From NCBI GenBank assembly GCA_021018815.1, contig JAITYX010000003.1, positions 6,384,501 through 6,448,500 on the forward strand: DNA of 64,000 bases, given 5' to 3'. This DNA is from Talinum fruticosum. Taxonomy: Eukaryota; Streptophyta; Magnoliopsida; Caryophyllales; Talinaceae. Of this stretch, positions 33,593-46,159 are shown in pieces. A program made the translations under genes and the position numbers. Under the pieces are notes generated by a model, which was not told the origin of the DNA, searched no databases, and saw only the letters and a list, made by a program, of their open reading frames with translations. Each line of letters begins with the position of its first letter. Positions within the stretch are counted from its first letter, which is position 1.

Positions 33593-34530
33593 AGGTGTTA
33601 CCGTTGCCCTAAAAATAGGACAAGGTAAAATAAGTAAAATACAATAAAATACAATCCGCACATCCAACTATTACATTTTAGTTGGGTCCCGATAGGGGTA
33701 AATGCTTACAACCCAAGTAGTTAAGCCATACTTCATATTTAAACAAGACCCAAAATATAGTTCGAGTGGTTTAGTGGCATAATTTGTATACAACCCACAT
33801 AATTGTCTATTCTACAAGTAATACGCAACTTGTAATAATTTACGAGGTCATATCGAAGCCACGGTTGAGGGTAGAATCACTGTGAGCATCTAAATACCTT
33901 CGGAACCATAAATATAACATGTTCGTCTATGTTTTGCCTTTGTCGGACTTGGTAGGTAATTAATTTTTCACCGATGCTTTCCATAAAAAAAACATTAAAA
34001 TATTTTTAAGAATGAGTCGAAACTCGATACGAACATTCCTACACAGTCAAATTGCTTTGAAAATATTTTAATTGAGCGCATGCATTTCAATTTATTTTAG
34101 TTCGAATTAGAGGGCGGAGAATATGAGTCAAACTTGCTTGCCAGTTATTATTTGGAAGTGGAACCCCTTATATAATTGATGCGATCTTTGAATAAGGTGC
34201 ACACATCTCGGGCCGACCGAGAACCCGAGTTGAAACTACGCGGGTGGAGTTGATGGGCATAAGCCCTAATATTTGATAATTGATAATTGATAAATGATCG
34301 GGGACCACTTAATTAGGTGACAAAAATTTTATTTTCAAATGATTCATTATTAGTTATATATATATAAGAAATATTGAGATTTGGTGAAACATGTGAATTT
34401 TCGAAATGTACAAGAAATGAACATACCTACATTTAAAATGTTTTCCTTCCCTTTATGAAATATTAATTTAGCTCCTTGCCCATGACAAGAGTGACCTCAC
34501 TGCTTGTTTCAAATAGGTCTTAATTATTAA
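33593..34530. other. Unassigned AT-rich interval
   Basis: No coding signal. It contains TGATAATTGATAATTGATAAATGATCG near 34275 (short tandem repeat) and ATATATATATAAG near 34358. It lies between the DUF7745-like region and the copia extra ORF, whose similarity starts near 34530. It could be Tat internal sequence; no pol motif (RT, RNase H, IN) is visible on either strand. Confidence 0.5.
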
Positions 34531-35696
34531 TAACTTCGGACGTTTCGAGCTGTCCGGGTCCCGAGCAGCTTTGGTGCGCCTTTCTCTAAGGAGTTCGAGC
34601 ATTTTCTGCTGCTCCTTAACCAAAATTTTCATTTCGAGAAGCACATCTTGTTGCTCTCGAATTTGAGATCGGGCTGTCTTTTGGTTAATGGTCATGGGTC
34701 GTTGGGCGGTCTTGAAGGATCGAAGAGTGTCCCGGATTTTCGTGGACACGAGAGGAGAGCTTGTCTATTAGAGTTGTAGACAAGGCCATAGTGACAACAT
34801 GAGAAGCACCTGAGGTGGATGCACCGCCGGTGGAGGAGGGAGAGAGAGAGGAGTTTGAGTCCGAGGCGGAGGGGAAGGTTGCCTCGGTTCGGGCTATGGA
34901 CCCAAACACCGGGTTGGGTCTCCTAGTACTCGTATCCAATAAGCTCTTTTCTACCAACGTCCGTGGCAGCCTCGGACACTTCGTTTGGGTTTGAGGGGAA
35001 GGGAACCTTAAATTGTTCAAAGATAAGGGTGAGGAAGGCTCCGAAAAGAAGAGGAGTGGATTTCTTTGTCTAAGCCGGCACGGTGGCCATCCGCTCGATA
35101 ATGGGAGGGGAAAAGGTCTACGTCGTAACCCTCGAGAATGTCAAATAGAGCTTTGAGAATCTTTGAGTTCGGATTCTCTTTGCTGGAATGATAAGAGAAG
35201 AAAGTTCTCATCAACAAGAAACAAAGAAGTCAAGCCTCGGTCTTCATCCGAGTCACGTAAAAGTTCTTGCATGACTCGGGGACTTCCTTGGCGTATTTTT
35301 CAAAAATTCATCAGCAACTTTGTTGAAGGGGATGGGCTTGCTATTGAGGAAGATAGATGAAACTTTAAAAAGATGGTGAAGAAGAGAGAGATTAATATGA
35401 ACCACTCGTGTTGCGAACTCTTGAGGTGATGATCCCCTCGGAACAAGAAAGGTTTTAATAGAACTCAACAACGAATTTTGGGTATATGAATCCGCTGAAA
35501 CAGAGAAAGTTGTATACCCCAATGGTTTTTATGTGTTTCAACCATGAAAAGTTTGTGGTTAGGAAGAATATGTCATCCAACGTTAGATGTTGGATGACGA
35601 GGATTTTTGAGTGGTGGGAAGAACCCTCTTAGTTCTTGGTTCCGGGTTTTTAGTGGTAGAGCCTACAAAATGCGGGGCGGATCCTTTCTTAGGCAT
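34531..35696 (-). pseudogene. Copia extra ORF, 3' truncated
   Basis: ATG at 35696: MPKKGSAPHFVGSTTKNPEP, the same basic start as MPKRGSTQHFHGSTTKKPRT in the copy at 51090. It then has VLHINLSLLHHLFKVSSIFL (near 35390), the VADEFL block, LFDILEGYDVDLFP (about 35110) and a Ser/Pro linker (34800-34860). A coiled coil follows, with QIREQQDVLLEMKILVKEQQ at about 34600-34660. It stops matching near 34530 at RTKAARDPD. Two to three frameshifts. The coiled coil is the best preserved part. Confidence 0.7.
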
Positions 35697-36270
35697 GGTC
35701 GAGAAGTTGTGAGAAGAAACACGAGTTAGCTCGAGGAAAAGAGAGAGAGAGAGAGAGTATCGAGATTGCTTGAGAATGCTTGAGAGCTTAGATTGCGTAA
35801 GTGAGTATGCAAGAGTTTAGGTTAGCAGAGAGTAAAGTAGCGAAATGAAGGAAAAGGGATGTTATTTATAGCGAAAAGAATGTCGTTCAAGTATTCATTT
35901 TGACTTAAAGCTCTAATGGTCACCTTAGACCGAGTGTGTCTGTTTTGCTCTCCAACGATTAGAGGTCTAGTGTCGATCTCTCAACGACTACTTCACCGAT
36001 CAACGCGCGGTAGAGAGAGAGAGAAAAGGAGAAATTTTTAAAGAAATTTATGAAAATCTCTACTAATCTAGAGTTGATTTCGAAGTTTAAAGTCTAATTT
36101 TCTCAAAAACTAAGTCTGACTCAAGTAAAGTTTCCGAGTGACTCGAAAGCGCAAACAAATAATAACTCCTAGCTCACTATCACTAGGTCAATCGAACCAA
36201 TTGTTATTAAGAAAAAGAAACATGTAACACATAATCATACAAGATAATTTCACTTAGAAAAACACTCGAA
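35697..36270 (-). promoter_or_regulatory. pol-to-extra-ORF spacer with TATA box
   Basis: Minus-strand GCTATAAATAA at 35862-35872, about 170 bp before ATG 35696. A short (GA)n tract (35739-35758) lies in the leader. The spacer is collinear with 50526-51089 and 45611-46159. No ORF. Confidence 0.55.
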
Positions 36271-37568
36271 TCATGTATTTATTATGCCAGGTTCATTCCT
36301 AATAAAGAAAAACCGATCCTCACTAAGTGGCTTAGTAAAGATATCAACTAAGTTAAATTTTGTAGGAATGATCTCAAGTTCAATATCACCTTTCTCAGCA
36401 TGGTCTCTCGGAAAATGATACCCGACCTCAATATGCTTTGTCTTTAAGTCCCGAACTCGATTCTTGGTGATACTGATTGCACTCGATTGTCACACTTGAT
36501 TAGAATTGATTTGAATGAAAGTCCAAGGTCTTTCAAGTGTTGCTTGATCCATAGAATCCGAGCACCACATGCTCCACTCGCAATGTACTCAGCTTCAGCA
36601 GTTGATAGACTTCTACTTCTTTGAGTGCCAAGATATAAGGGATTAACCCAGAAACTTGCCGGCTCCTGAGGTGCTCTTTCTATCAACCTTGTATCCAAGC
36701 ATAGTCGGCATCCGAGTATCCAAGTGAGGGTCGGTTACGAGTCTCTTGAGAAGCATACACCTAGATTCCGAGTTCCTGCAAGATATCTAAAGATTCTCTT
36801 CACCGTAGTGAGATGTAATTCCTTTGGATTAGCTTGAAATCTTACACATAGACATACACTAAACATAATGTCTAGTTTATTGGATGTAAGATATAGCAAA
36901 GATCTAATCATACCTCGATAGAGTTTCGATTCATTGCTTTACCTATTTCGTTTGAGTCCCGTTTTAGGTCGTCGCTCATTGGTATTGCTATATGTTTTGC
37001 ATCTTGAACCTTGTACTTGTTCAGCAACTCTTTGGTGTACTTTGATTGATGGGCATAGATGCCAGCTTTGTCTTGCTTGATTTGTAGGCCAAGAAAGAAA
37101 TTGAGCTCTCCTATCATGCTCATTTGGAATTCATGCCTCATTAACTCGGAAAAATTTCGATAGAGATTTTCATTAGTATCTCCAAAAATTATATCATCAA
37201 CGAAATCTGAATAATAAGAATGTCTTTCCCCTTGGTTTTTATGAAAAACGTTTCGACAATCTAACCACTTTTAAAATCATTTTCAACATGGAAACCGCTT
37301 AGTCTTTCATACCAAGCTCCGGGAGCTTGTTTAAGACCATAAAGAGCCTTTTGCAACTTGAAAACATGATTTTGAAATTCCGAGTTTTCAAATCTAGGGT
37401 GTTGCTCAACATAGACTTTCGCTTGAATGAAACCCTTCGAGAAGAGCACATTTGACATCCATTTGATACAATTTCATATTCATGCTAGATGCAAATGCCA
37501 ATAGGATTGTAATTGCTTCAATACTAGAATTGGTGCAAATGTTTCCCCACAATCAATTCCTTCTACTT
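36271..37568 (-). pseudogene. copia pol 3' part (RT palm to RNase H)
   Basis: Stop at 36271-36273. RNase H: TAEAEYIASGACGARILWIK at about 36530-36600, a well-kept copia block. RT: the catalytic motif at 37193-37204 reads FVDDIIF (Tyr to Phe), then ELMRHEFQMSMIGELNFFLG (about 37090-37150) and [15 protein letters not shown] near 37320. Stops and frameshifts at several points. The solo LTR at 37569 cuts RT; the N-terminal side continues at 39145. Confidence 0.85.
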
Positions 37569-39144
37569 TGAAGGTTTGCTCGGGGAGAGTCCGAGTCACC
37601 TTAGAGGGGGTGAATAGGGTGATAAAAAATTCTTCGCGAAAACACACTCTTTTTCTCGGAAAAGAGACAAAGACAGCTTTCGAGTCTAAAAGCGAGGTCG
37701 AAAAGATTGGACTCGAAAGCGATGAATCGAAGAAACAAGAGCAAGAAAGCGATCCGAGTCTAGAATTAACTCAGAAGGATAACACTTTAGATTTTACGTG
37801 GAAACCCTACTCGGGCGGAAAACCACGGCCCGTGTCAATCCAGCACACGAAGTTAAATCCACTATTTTGAGTCCACAAAATACCGTGAACTGATCGAACC
37901 CGAGTTGCTCCTTGGACAACTCTATACAAGTTTTCCTAGACTCGAAGTTACCTTATCTCGATCTAGTACTTCCTAGCTGAGATAACCCTTACAGCTACGG
38001 ACAACTAAGCTGAGTTAACCTCTACGAGCTTAGTCAAGGGACATTACAAAGAATGTAAGAAGAGTTTGTAACTAAGTACAAGACCTTACAACTCGGAAAG
38101 TAATGAGTTACGGAATGGGAGTTGTAAGTAGAAGATTGAAAGTAAATACAATGACTTTTCTCAAGTATGTGTATTAACAATAGATTCGGCAATCTTCAAG
38201 TCTTGTGAAGTGGCTTCTATTTATAGATGACCAGGCAGAGTAGCCGTTATCTTCATCTCGCTGACCGAGAGTCCTCTCGTGACCGTTGATAAGAGCTTTC
38301 CGAGTCACTCGTAAAGTATCCGTTGAAATATGGACGTTGGACAACGGTTTAACTCTCTTGGAAGTCCCAAAACCATCGGTTGTGTCTTGAAAGATGAGGT
38401 GGAAACCACCGTTAAGCTTGGCGTTCGAGTTTCCGGATATGAAAGCGGACGGCTTCCGACACAATCTTCGGGACTAAACCAGGGAAGGTGAAAAGCCATA
38501 TCTGCTGGTGATTTGACGTTCGAGCTTCGGCTACTTTTGTAGTTTGAAAAAGGTGTATCCTCGAATGAATAACCTACAAAAGTAAATCAATTCTGGTTTT
38601 CAAAGTATAAAATACTTTGGTCCAAAGTTAGACACGAGATAATAAAATAATTATGATAATTAACCAACAGATTATCTCGAGTCGAAAAGAAATGGAATTT
38701 TCCGAGTCTAATATCCATGATACTCGAATTCCATCCGACTTAGTCTAAGCGAAGAATCAAGTGCGATAAGGAATATCGAGAGGATTAACTTGATATAGAC
38801 TAAGTATGAAATGAACTACGAATGCCGACTATGCAAATAATAGAACAGATAACCACAAGTCGATTTTGAGTAAGAAACAATGGAATACTCGGTATATTCA
38901 AAATGCGATTAATCCGAGTGAGGATGGACTCGTAATAAAGAACCGGTTTTCGAGTCAGCTATCTGAAAAGCGATAAATGAGATAAGTGAAGACCGAATCA
39001 CTTAGAGAAAATACTATTTTACTCAAAGGAGTTTCTAAGACACGAGAGAATGCCTTGGAATCAAAACTCTATATGTATGATATCGTTATACCTGATTCCT
39101 TTTGCATAACTCGTAAAAGTATTGAGCAAGTGTCCGAGTCTTCA
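37569..39144 (-). repeat. Solo copia LTR with target duplication
   Basis: A full-length LTR (1576 bp, inverse of TGAAGACTCGG...CTTCA) without any internal region. It is flanked by TACTT at 37564-37568 and 39145-39149. Removing it and one duplication restores the collinear pol sequence found at about 55575. It therefore inserted into pol of the older copia and later lost its internal part by LTR-LTR recombination. TATA inverse near 38215; U3 inverted repeat near 38605. Confidence 0.95.
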
Positions 39145-41030
39145 TACTTGATTGTAACCTTGACCACAAGTCTAGCCTTATTTCCGATTACCAACCCATC
39201 CTCATCCAGTTTGTTCTTGAAAACCGATTTGGTTCCTATGACTGGGTGTTTAGAAGGTCATTTAGTCAAAGTCCGGACTTGGTTTCTCTCAAATTGATTA
39301 AGTTCCTCTTGCATGGCCTTTACCCATTCAGGCTCATTTAGGGCCTCTAGTGCATTTCTGGGTTCAACTAATGATATGAATGTAGTGAATGCACATAGAT
39401 TTTGCAAGGAAGAGCGAGTTCTTACCCCATTGTTGATGTCGGACAAGATGTTTTCGAGTGGGCGGCTCGAAGCATATTTGAATGCTCTACCTGTTCTCTT
39501 GTTCGCGGATTTGAGGACCGAACCGGTTGATCTTCGGTGATTTAATTTGATTGAGTTTGTTCATCTATTTAACCCTTAGCATTCCGAGTTGGCTCTTGAG
39601 TCGGTTCGGTTTGAGTCATGATATTCTAAGCCGCCTCATTCCGAGCTACTATCTTTTGACTCCGTCCGAGCTCAGCCTCGCAAGATCATCTTCATCTCGA
39701 CCGAGTTTCGAGATCCGAGAATGTTGACTCACTTGGTTTTCCCTGATCAATGTCATCAAAAACAACGTGGATGCTTTCTTCCACTTTGTTAGTTCTTTTA
39801 TTGAAAATGCGATATGCTTTACTATGACATGAATAACCACGAAAAATACCTTCATCTCGACCAAGCATTAAATTTGGTCGAGTGCTCTTTACCATTATTG
39901 TGAACATAGCACTTACATCCAAAGGGTTTGAAGTATGAGATGTTTGGTTTCTTTCCCTTGTAGAGTTCATATGGGGTTTTCTTCAAAATGGGTCGGATGA
40001 GGCATCCGTTCGGTGTGTAGTTTGTTGTGTTGATCGCCTCGGCCTAGAAATAGTAAGGCGAGATCATGTTCGATCATTATTGTTCTTCCTATTTCTTCAA
40101 GAGTTCTGTTCTTTCTCTCCACTACCCCATTCCGTTGAGGAGTTCCGTAGGCTGAGAAGTTGTGGGAGATGCCATTCTTGTCGTAGAACTCAGTAAATTC
40201 CGAGTAATCGAACTCTCTTCCATGGTCGGTTCGAATTCTTATGATCCGAATTTGGGACTCTACTTGAATTTTTCTGCATAGCTTGCTGAACTATTTGAAG
40301 GCTTCATTTTTGTTCTTAAGAAAACACACCCGGGTAAATCATGAGTAGTCATCAACAATCACAAGTACATAAGATTTACCTCCAAGCATCTTTACAAGGA
40401 TTTCATCACATAAATCCATATGCGGCATTTCAAGCACTTTGGATGTGGAAACAGTTTTAAGAGATTTGAAAGACGATCCGACCTGTTTCCCTTTATGCAT
40501 ACTTAAACGATTTTGTCTTTCTTAAAGGCATAGTTAGGTAAACCTCTGACTAAACCCCGAGATGCAAGCTTTTTGATAGTATGCATACTAACATGACCTA
40601 GTCTACGATGTCATGTCCAAGAATCATCATCGAGTGATGCTTTTAAACAGGATATATTCCGACTTGGATCGAAAGAGGAATAGTGTAGGTATTACCCGAT
40701 CTCTTACCCGAGAGCTTAGTCTCTTTGGTTGTTGCATCGGAAATATAGCAATTTGTCTTTTGTCCCTTGATAAGATAGATTAGGCTGAGTAGGTTGAGAG
40801 ATGCTTGAGTAGGTTGTACTTTAATCCCTTGGCAAGATAGATTAGGCTGACCAAGTTGTCTCCTTTTCCAATCTTGCATATTCTAACTATCTTGCCTTTA
40901 CTCTCATCTCCAAAAAGTGACTTTGCCTCCTTTGTAATCTTCTAACTCAGAAAAGTGTCTTGAATCTCCTAACATATGGTGTGAGCATCCACTGTCTAGG
41001 TACCAATCACCTTTTGTCTTTTCGGAGTTA
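39145..41030 (-). pseudogene. copia pol 5' part (PR, IN, RT start)
   Basis: RT N terminus: ALEALNEPEWVKAMQEELNQ near 39330. IN C-terminal blocks at 39690-39990 (GYSCHSKAYRIFNKRTNKVE). IN core from about 40110 to 40450, with pre-integrase sequence to 40620. Protease near 40990: the DSG.SHH-like stretch is degenerate. Several stops; the sister sequence at 20970-22395 is better preserved. Confidence 0.8.
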
Positions 41031-41039
41031 CTTGCAAGT

Positions 41040-42868
41040 TAGAAACACACTAACCCTTCTCACTTCCTCTAACGAACCTAGTAACTCCCTTTACTTGTGG
41101 TCCTTTTCTAAGGAAGAAAACTCTTGGGAACCCAGATTTGAATTACTTTGGGTTTGGTTTGATTTTGAGTCTTCCTTTTATAAAACTAAGTCTCGTGTCT
41201 CTTTCTTTTGAAAACCTTTTCTTTTATAAATAGATGGAGAAGGTTTTCTCTTATAGGATGGTCGCAGGCTCGGTCCTCCTGTCATTTTTATGAATGGGAC
41301 CATACTCAACCTTCCTAAACTTCACAATTCTGGAATCTTTTTGAAAATATCCGAGTAGGAATTTGATTCCTCCTCTTTGTTAAAACCAAGTCCTTCCTTT
41401 ATGAAGGAGACACATTGAGAGCCTAACAAGCATGTCAAGGTTTTTCGACTTTGATTACATTTCAAAACAAGCTCTTGAGACTCATTGAGCTTTTGTTTTA
41501 GATGCTGATTTTCTCTTATGAGTTTCTCGGACTTGGTCTCATTAGCTTGAGTACTAGTGTTGAGTTCTCTTAGAGTGAGTCTCGGTTTTTCTAATTCATT
41601 TTTCAAACCAATGCTCTCAAAAGTGAGAGACTCAAGTTGTTCATTGAATTGAGAAGAATAAGAATATGACTTTTCTTCCAAAGTGTAAATATATTTAGAT
41701 AAATCAACTTTGGAGAACTTAAGAAAGTATTCTATTACCCCATGAGGATTTGTTTCCTCGGTGATCGAGTTGTTGGACTCTAACTCGGATTCAGCTTCTA
41801 AGTCCGATGGTGCCATTAGACACTTTGAGTCGTTTGAGTCTTCATCATCTTTAGATGAATCTTCATCACTCCATGTGGCCATCATAGGCTTCTTCTTCTT
41901 TCTGTCCCTTTTTCTCCTTGGACAATCTTTAACTATGTGGTCTTTGCTTGCCACAATCAAAATAGTCGAGTTCTTAGTTAAAGATAACTTTGAAGGGGAG
42001 GAATGTTTACCTTTTCTGTCCTTCTTATCTTTCTTATAGAACTCTTCCCTTGGCCTCTTATCCCATTTCTTGGGCTTCATCATTCTTTTGAAGCCTCGAG
42101 TAATGAGTGTCCTGGGATCTTCTTCGAATATGAGGAACTCAGATTTTCTCCTCTGCTTTCCTAGGCTTTCAGCGCAATGTTCTTGTTGGTGCTGACCTCG
42201 GCATCCTCTTCTTCCAGATTGATTTCATGGGTAAGTAGCTTCCCAATCGGTTCGTCCGGCGTTAGTTGAGAGAGGTTCCGAGCTTCCTCGATGGTTGTCA
42301 CCTTTGGACCCCATCTTCTCTTGGGTAGGCTTCTTATAATTTTTCCGCACATTTCTTCATGGGAAATCTTTCTACCCGAGAGATTTGAGATTGTTGGTAA
42401 TCCCGATCAAGCGTATAAACATCCGAGTGATGTTTTCTTACGGCTCCATCTTGAACAACTCATATTTGTGAAGATATTGACTTATCTTCGCTTGTCTTAC
42501 TTAGCTTGTTCCTTCATATGTGTTGACAAGAGTGTCCCACATATCTTTATCTCGTGTCACAAGTCGACACTCTATTGTATTCTTATGAGCCGATGGCGGA
42601 CATCGAGAATGTTCATTGCTTTAAAGTTCTTTCGAACTTTTCTTCCTCTTCGATGGTGCACTCAAACATTGCTTTAGGCATAGGTCTTGTATTTTCCATC
42701 TTCATTGGAATGTAATTTCCTTCTTTTATGATGTTCCATAAATCTTCATCGTGGTCCAGCAGAAAGCATACCATTAGCTTCTTCAAGTGCACGAAATTTG
42801 ATCCTTTGAACATAGGTGGTTTGCTTGGAAATTCTCCCTTCATCGAACTCTCCATTGTTCCGAGCCAT
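41040..42868 (-). pseudogene. copia gag (longest open stretch in window)
   Basis: Start ATG at 42868 (MARNNGE). It includes a 253-codon open frame (41322-42083). That frame has a Lys-rich linker (EEFYKKDKKDRKGKHSS), a degenerate zinc knuckle (DHIVKDCPRRKRDRKKKK with the first Cys pair lost), MATWSDEDSSKDDEDSNDSK and an acidic domain. It ends in a long Leu/Lys/Glu coiled coil (LRELNTSTQANETKSEKLIR). N-terminal blocks at 42161-42855 are in other frames. The C-terminal coiled coil, conserved in all gag copies here, may serve particle assembly. Confidence 0.85.
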
Positions 42869-42926
42869 GTAATCTTTAGACCTTTAGGTTGTTAGACCTT
42901 TTTGAAAGCCTAGACTCGATACCAAT

Positions 42927-44289
42927 TGAAGGTTTGCTCTTGGAGAGTCTTAGTCACCCTTGAGGGGGTGAATAAGGTGATGAGGATATTTTAATAAACT
43001 TGGAAGATTAAAGCTTGAAAAGAGTAATCAAAACGATCCGAGTCCATATTGGACTTAGATAAGTGCGAACTCGGATATACGTGGAAACCCTCCTGGGCGA
43101 GAAAACCACGGCCAGTGCTACTCCAAGCACCAAGTAAAATCCACTATTTTGAATCCACGAAATATAGCAGATTTACTCAATTAGAATTGCTCCCTTAAAC
43201 AATTCCGTCATGATTTTCCTAGACTCAAAAATTCCCTTATCCGATCTAATACTTCCTAAGTGAGATAACCTTTATAGTTAGGGATAACTAAGCTGAGTTA
43301 ACCCTTACAGCTCAGTCAAGAGACCTTACTTAGAAAGTAAGAAAGAGTATGTAACTAATTACAAGACTTTACAACTCGGAAAGTATAAATTACAAGTTGG
43401 GAGTTGTAAATAGAAGATTTAGTACGAATGCAATGACTTTGCTTAAATAATGTGTATCGATAAATAATTCTAGCAAGCTTCAAGTCTTGAGAGTTGGCTT
43501 CTATTTATAGAAGACTAAGCGGATTAGCCATTATAACTAGTTTCGAATATAAGTCCTTTGAATGACTAAGAAAAGATCCGTTGAGATGTCAACGTTGTGC
43601 AACGGTTCTTGACTCCCAATGAGTTGGTGGTGTCTAAAAACTAAGGTGGAAGCCACCATTGAGCTTAGTGTTGAAGTTTTCCAGTTTTGGAAATAGACAA
43701 TCCTCACATAACATCCGAGCCTTGTTCGAAGTAGAAAAGCCTTGTCTGCTGGTGGTTGACACCTTGAAGTCGGTTACTTTTGTAATTCGAAAAATAAGAT
43801 AACCTCGTTTGGATAACCTACAAAAGTAAATAATTTTGGTTCTCAAAGTGTAAAAGACTTTAGTCCAAGATTAGGCACGAGATGATAATTTAATTAGGAT
43901 AATTAAGTTCATAATTATCTTAGGCCTAGAAGAGTTGAATTTTCCGAGTCTAATATTCATTATACCCAAATTCAATCGAGTCGAGTCTTAAGAAAGATCA
44001 AGTTATAAGTGTGAAAACATCATAGTATAAGTAATTGATCTAGGCAAATAATTCTCAAACAAATATGCTAACTTAGAAAGGCGAATTAACGTTGTAATTC
44101 ACTTTACTTCGAGATATGCGATCGGGACTTAGATATGAAGTGTTAGAGAGATTATTTGAACATGCGATAAATCGAGTAGTGTCCGAGTGACTCGAAACAT
44201 CAATTTGAGATGATAGATGAAAATGAGTTTTCGAGTCGGTTAGAATCAAATGAAAACACATCCTAATTTCATTAGAGTCCAACATTCGC
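42927..44289 (-). repeat. copia LTR shared by two units, outer end lost
   Basis: 1363 bp. The inner end on the left follows the PBS inverse. It is collinear with the rest of the family up to about 100 bp from the outer LTR end. There it joins at about 44289 to the extra ORF of the next unit (GAGGTCTTCCGAGTCACTCG). The polypurine tract and 3' UTR of that unit are deleted. Confidence 0.8.
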
Positions 44290-45610
44290 GAGGTCTTCCG
44301 AGTCACTCGAGTCGTGTCCGAGCTTATCGGTTCTAGTTGAGGACCCGGAGCACCTTATCCCTCGGCTTTATCATGCTTGTCTCCTTCTTCCTCTTTCTCT
44401 TCTTCCTTCTCTTCTTCCTACTTCTCTTTAGAAGGAGCTGCTTCAGCCTGCAGCCTCCTCTTCTTCTTCAGTTGCCTCTCCGGATGGAGACTTGGCGAGG
44501 CTTGAGGACTCTTCAAACGTTTCTAAGCCATGCTGGGTCCTGAGCGGCTTTGGTGCGCCTTTCTCTTAGGAGTATAAGCATTTCTTGCTGCTCTTTAACC
44601 AAAATTTTCATTTCGAGAAGCACATCTTGTTTCTCTCGAATTTGAGATTGGGCTATCTTTTGTTTAATGGTCATGGGCTGAAGGACGGCCTTGAAGGAAC
44701 GAAGAATGTCCCAAATTCCCATGGACACGAGAGGAGAGCTCGGCTATTAGAGTTGCGGACAAGGCGGTAGTGACAACATGAGAAGCACCTGAGGTGGATG
44801 CACCACTAGGTTGAGGAGGGAGAGAGAAAAGGAGTTCGAGTCCGAGGCGGAGGGTCTCCTGGCACCCATATCTAATAATCTCTTTTCTACCAACGATCGT
44901 GATGACCTTAGACACTTCGATTGGGTCCGAGGGGAGTAGAACCTTAAATTGTTTAAAGATAAGAGTGAGGAGGGCTCCGAAAGGAAGAGGAGTGCATTTC
45001 TTAGTCTTAGGCGGCACGGTGGCCATCTCGCTCGGTAATGGCGGGAAAAGGTCTACATCGTAGCCCTCGAGAATGTCGAACAAAGCTTTGAAAATCTTTA
45101 AGTTCGGATTTTCTTTACTTGGAATGATGAAAGAAGAAAGTTCTCATGAACAAGAAATAAAAAGTCGAGCCTCGGTCCTCATCCGAGTCACGGAAAAGTT
45201 CTTGCGTGACTCGGGGACTTAGTTGGCGTATTTTTCGAAAAACTCATCAGCAACTTCGTTCAAGGGATGGGGTTGCTGTTGAGGAAGATGAAACTTTAAA
45301 AAGACAGTGAAGAAGAGATAGATTAATACGAACCACTGTGTTGCGAACTCTTGAGGTGATGATCCCCTCGGAACAAGAAAGGTTCTAATAGAACTCAAGC
45401 AACGAGTTCTAGGTATATGAATTCACTGAAATAGAGAAAGTTGTATACCCCAGTGGTTTTTATGTGTTCCAACCATGAAAAGTTTGTGGTTGGGAAGAAT
45501 TTGTCAACCAACGTTAGATGTTGGGTGACGAGGATTTTTGAGGGGTGGGAAGAACTCTCTTGGTTCTTGGTTCCGGGTTTTTAGTGGTAGAGCTTAGAAA
45601 ATGCAGGCGG
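44290..45610 (-). pseudogene. Copia extra ORF, start lost
   Basis: Collinear with 34531-35696 and 51090-52450. It includes the Glu/Lys-rich acidic region near 44380-44450, the coiled coil QIREKQDVLLEMKILVKEQQ (about 44590-44650), SGASTSGASHVVTTALSATL (44770) and MFDILEGYDVDLFP (45083). The N-terminal ATG region near 45605 is deleted, leaving only part of the basic start. Antisense open frames rich in Leu/Phe (for example 44337-44543) arise from the Glu/Lys codons and are not membrane proteins. Confidence 0.7.
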
Positions 45611-46159
45611 AACCTCTCTTAGCTAGAGGAAACGAGAGAGAGAGATAGAGAGTACTGAGATTGCTTGAGAATGCTTGACGACTTAGATTGCGAAGTGAGC
45701 ATGCAAGAGTTTAGGTTAACAGAGAGTAAAGTAGCGAAATGAAGGGAAAGGGATGCTATTTATTGCGAAAAGAATGTGGTTCGAGTATACGTTACGACGC
45801 AAACCTCTAACGGTTACCTCAAACCGGTGTGTCTCATTATACTCTCCAACATTTAGAATTCCGGTTTCAGTCTTTGAATGGCTAGTTCACCGATCGATGC
45901 GCGTGGTAGAGAGAGAAAAGGAGAAATTTTTAAAGAAATTTCGAAATTCTCCACTAATCTAGAGATGATTTTTGAAGTTTGAATTCCAATTTTCTCAAAA
46001 GCTGAGTCCGAGTCGGTAAAGTTTCGAGTTACTCGGAAAGCGCAAACAAATAATAACTCCTAGCTCACTATCACTAAGTCAACTGAATAATTGTTATTAA
46101 GACAAAGAAACATGTAACACATAATCATGTAAGATAATTTCACTTAGAAAAACACGGAA
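45611..46159 (-). promoter_or_regulatory. pol-to-extra-ORF spacer, TATA box mutated
   Basis: GCAATAAATAGC on the minus strand at 45755-45766 stands where the other copies have CTATAAATA. The rest (GAGAGAGA leader near 45634-45655, CCGGTGTG block near 45823) is collinear with the other spacers. Confidence 0.5.

Larger units (their letters stand above)
34531..44289 (-). mobile_element. Ty1/copia, minus strand, with nested solo LTR
   Basis: Right to left: 5' LTR (42927-44289, outer end lost), Met-type PBS inverse (42914-42925), gag (41040-42868), PR-IN-RT-RNase H (36271-41030, split by a solo LTR), spacer with TATA box and extra ORF (34531-35696). The 3' end, with the rest of the extra ORF, PPT and 3' LTR, is missing at about 34530. 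Its 5' LTR adjoins the extra ORF of a second minus-strand unit at 44290, so the two units share an LTR as in the array at 14788-25497. Confidence 0.85.

Noticed and set aside
33593..34530. Hidden gypsy pol of the Tat-like element
   Set aside because: I looked for RT, RNase H and integrase motifs on both strands and saw none; the interval is short and AT-rich.
44337..44543. Leu/Phe-rich open frame resembling a membrane segment (also 52211-52601)
   Set aside because: It is the antisense of the Glu/Lys-rich part of the copia extra ORF; GAA/GAG codons read backwards give Phe/Leu.
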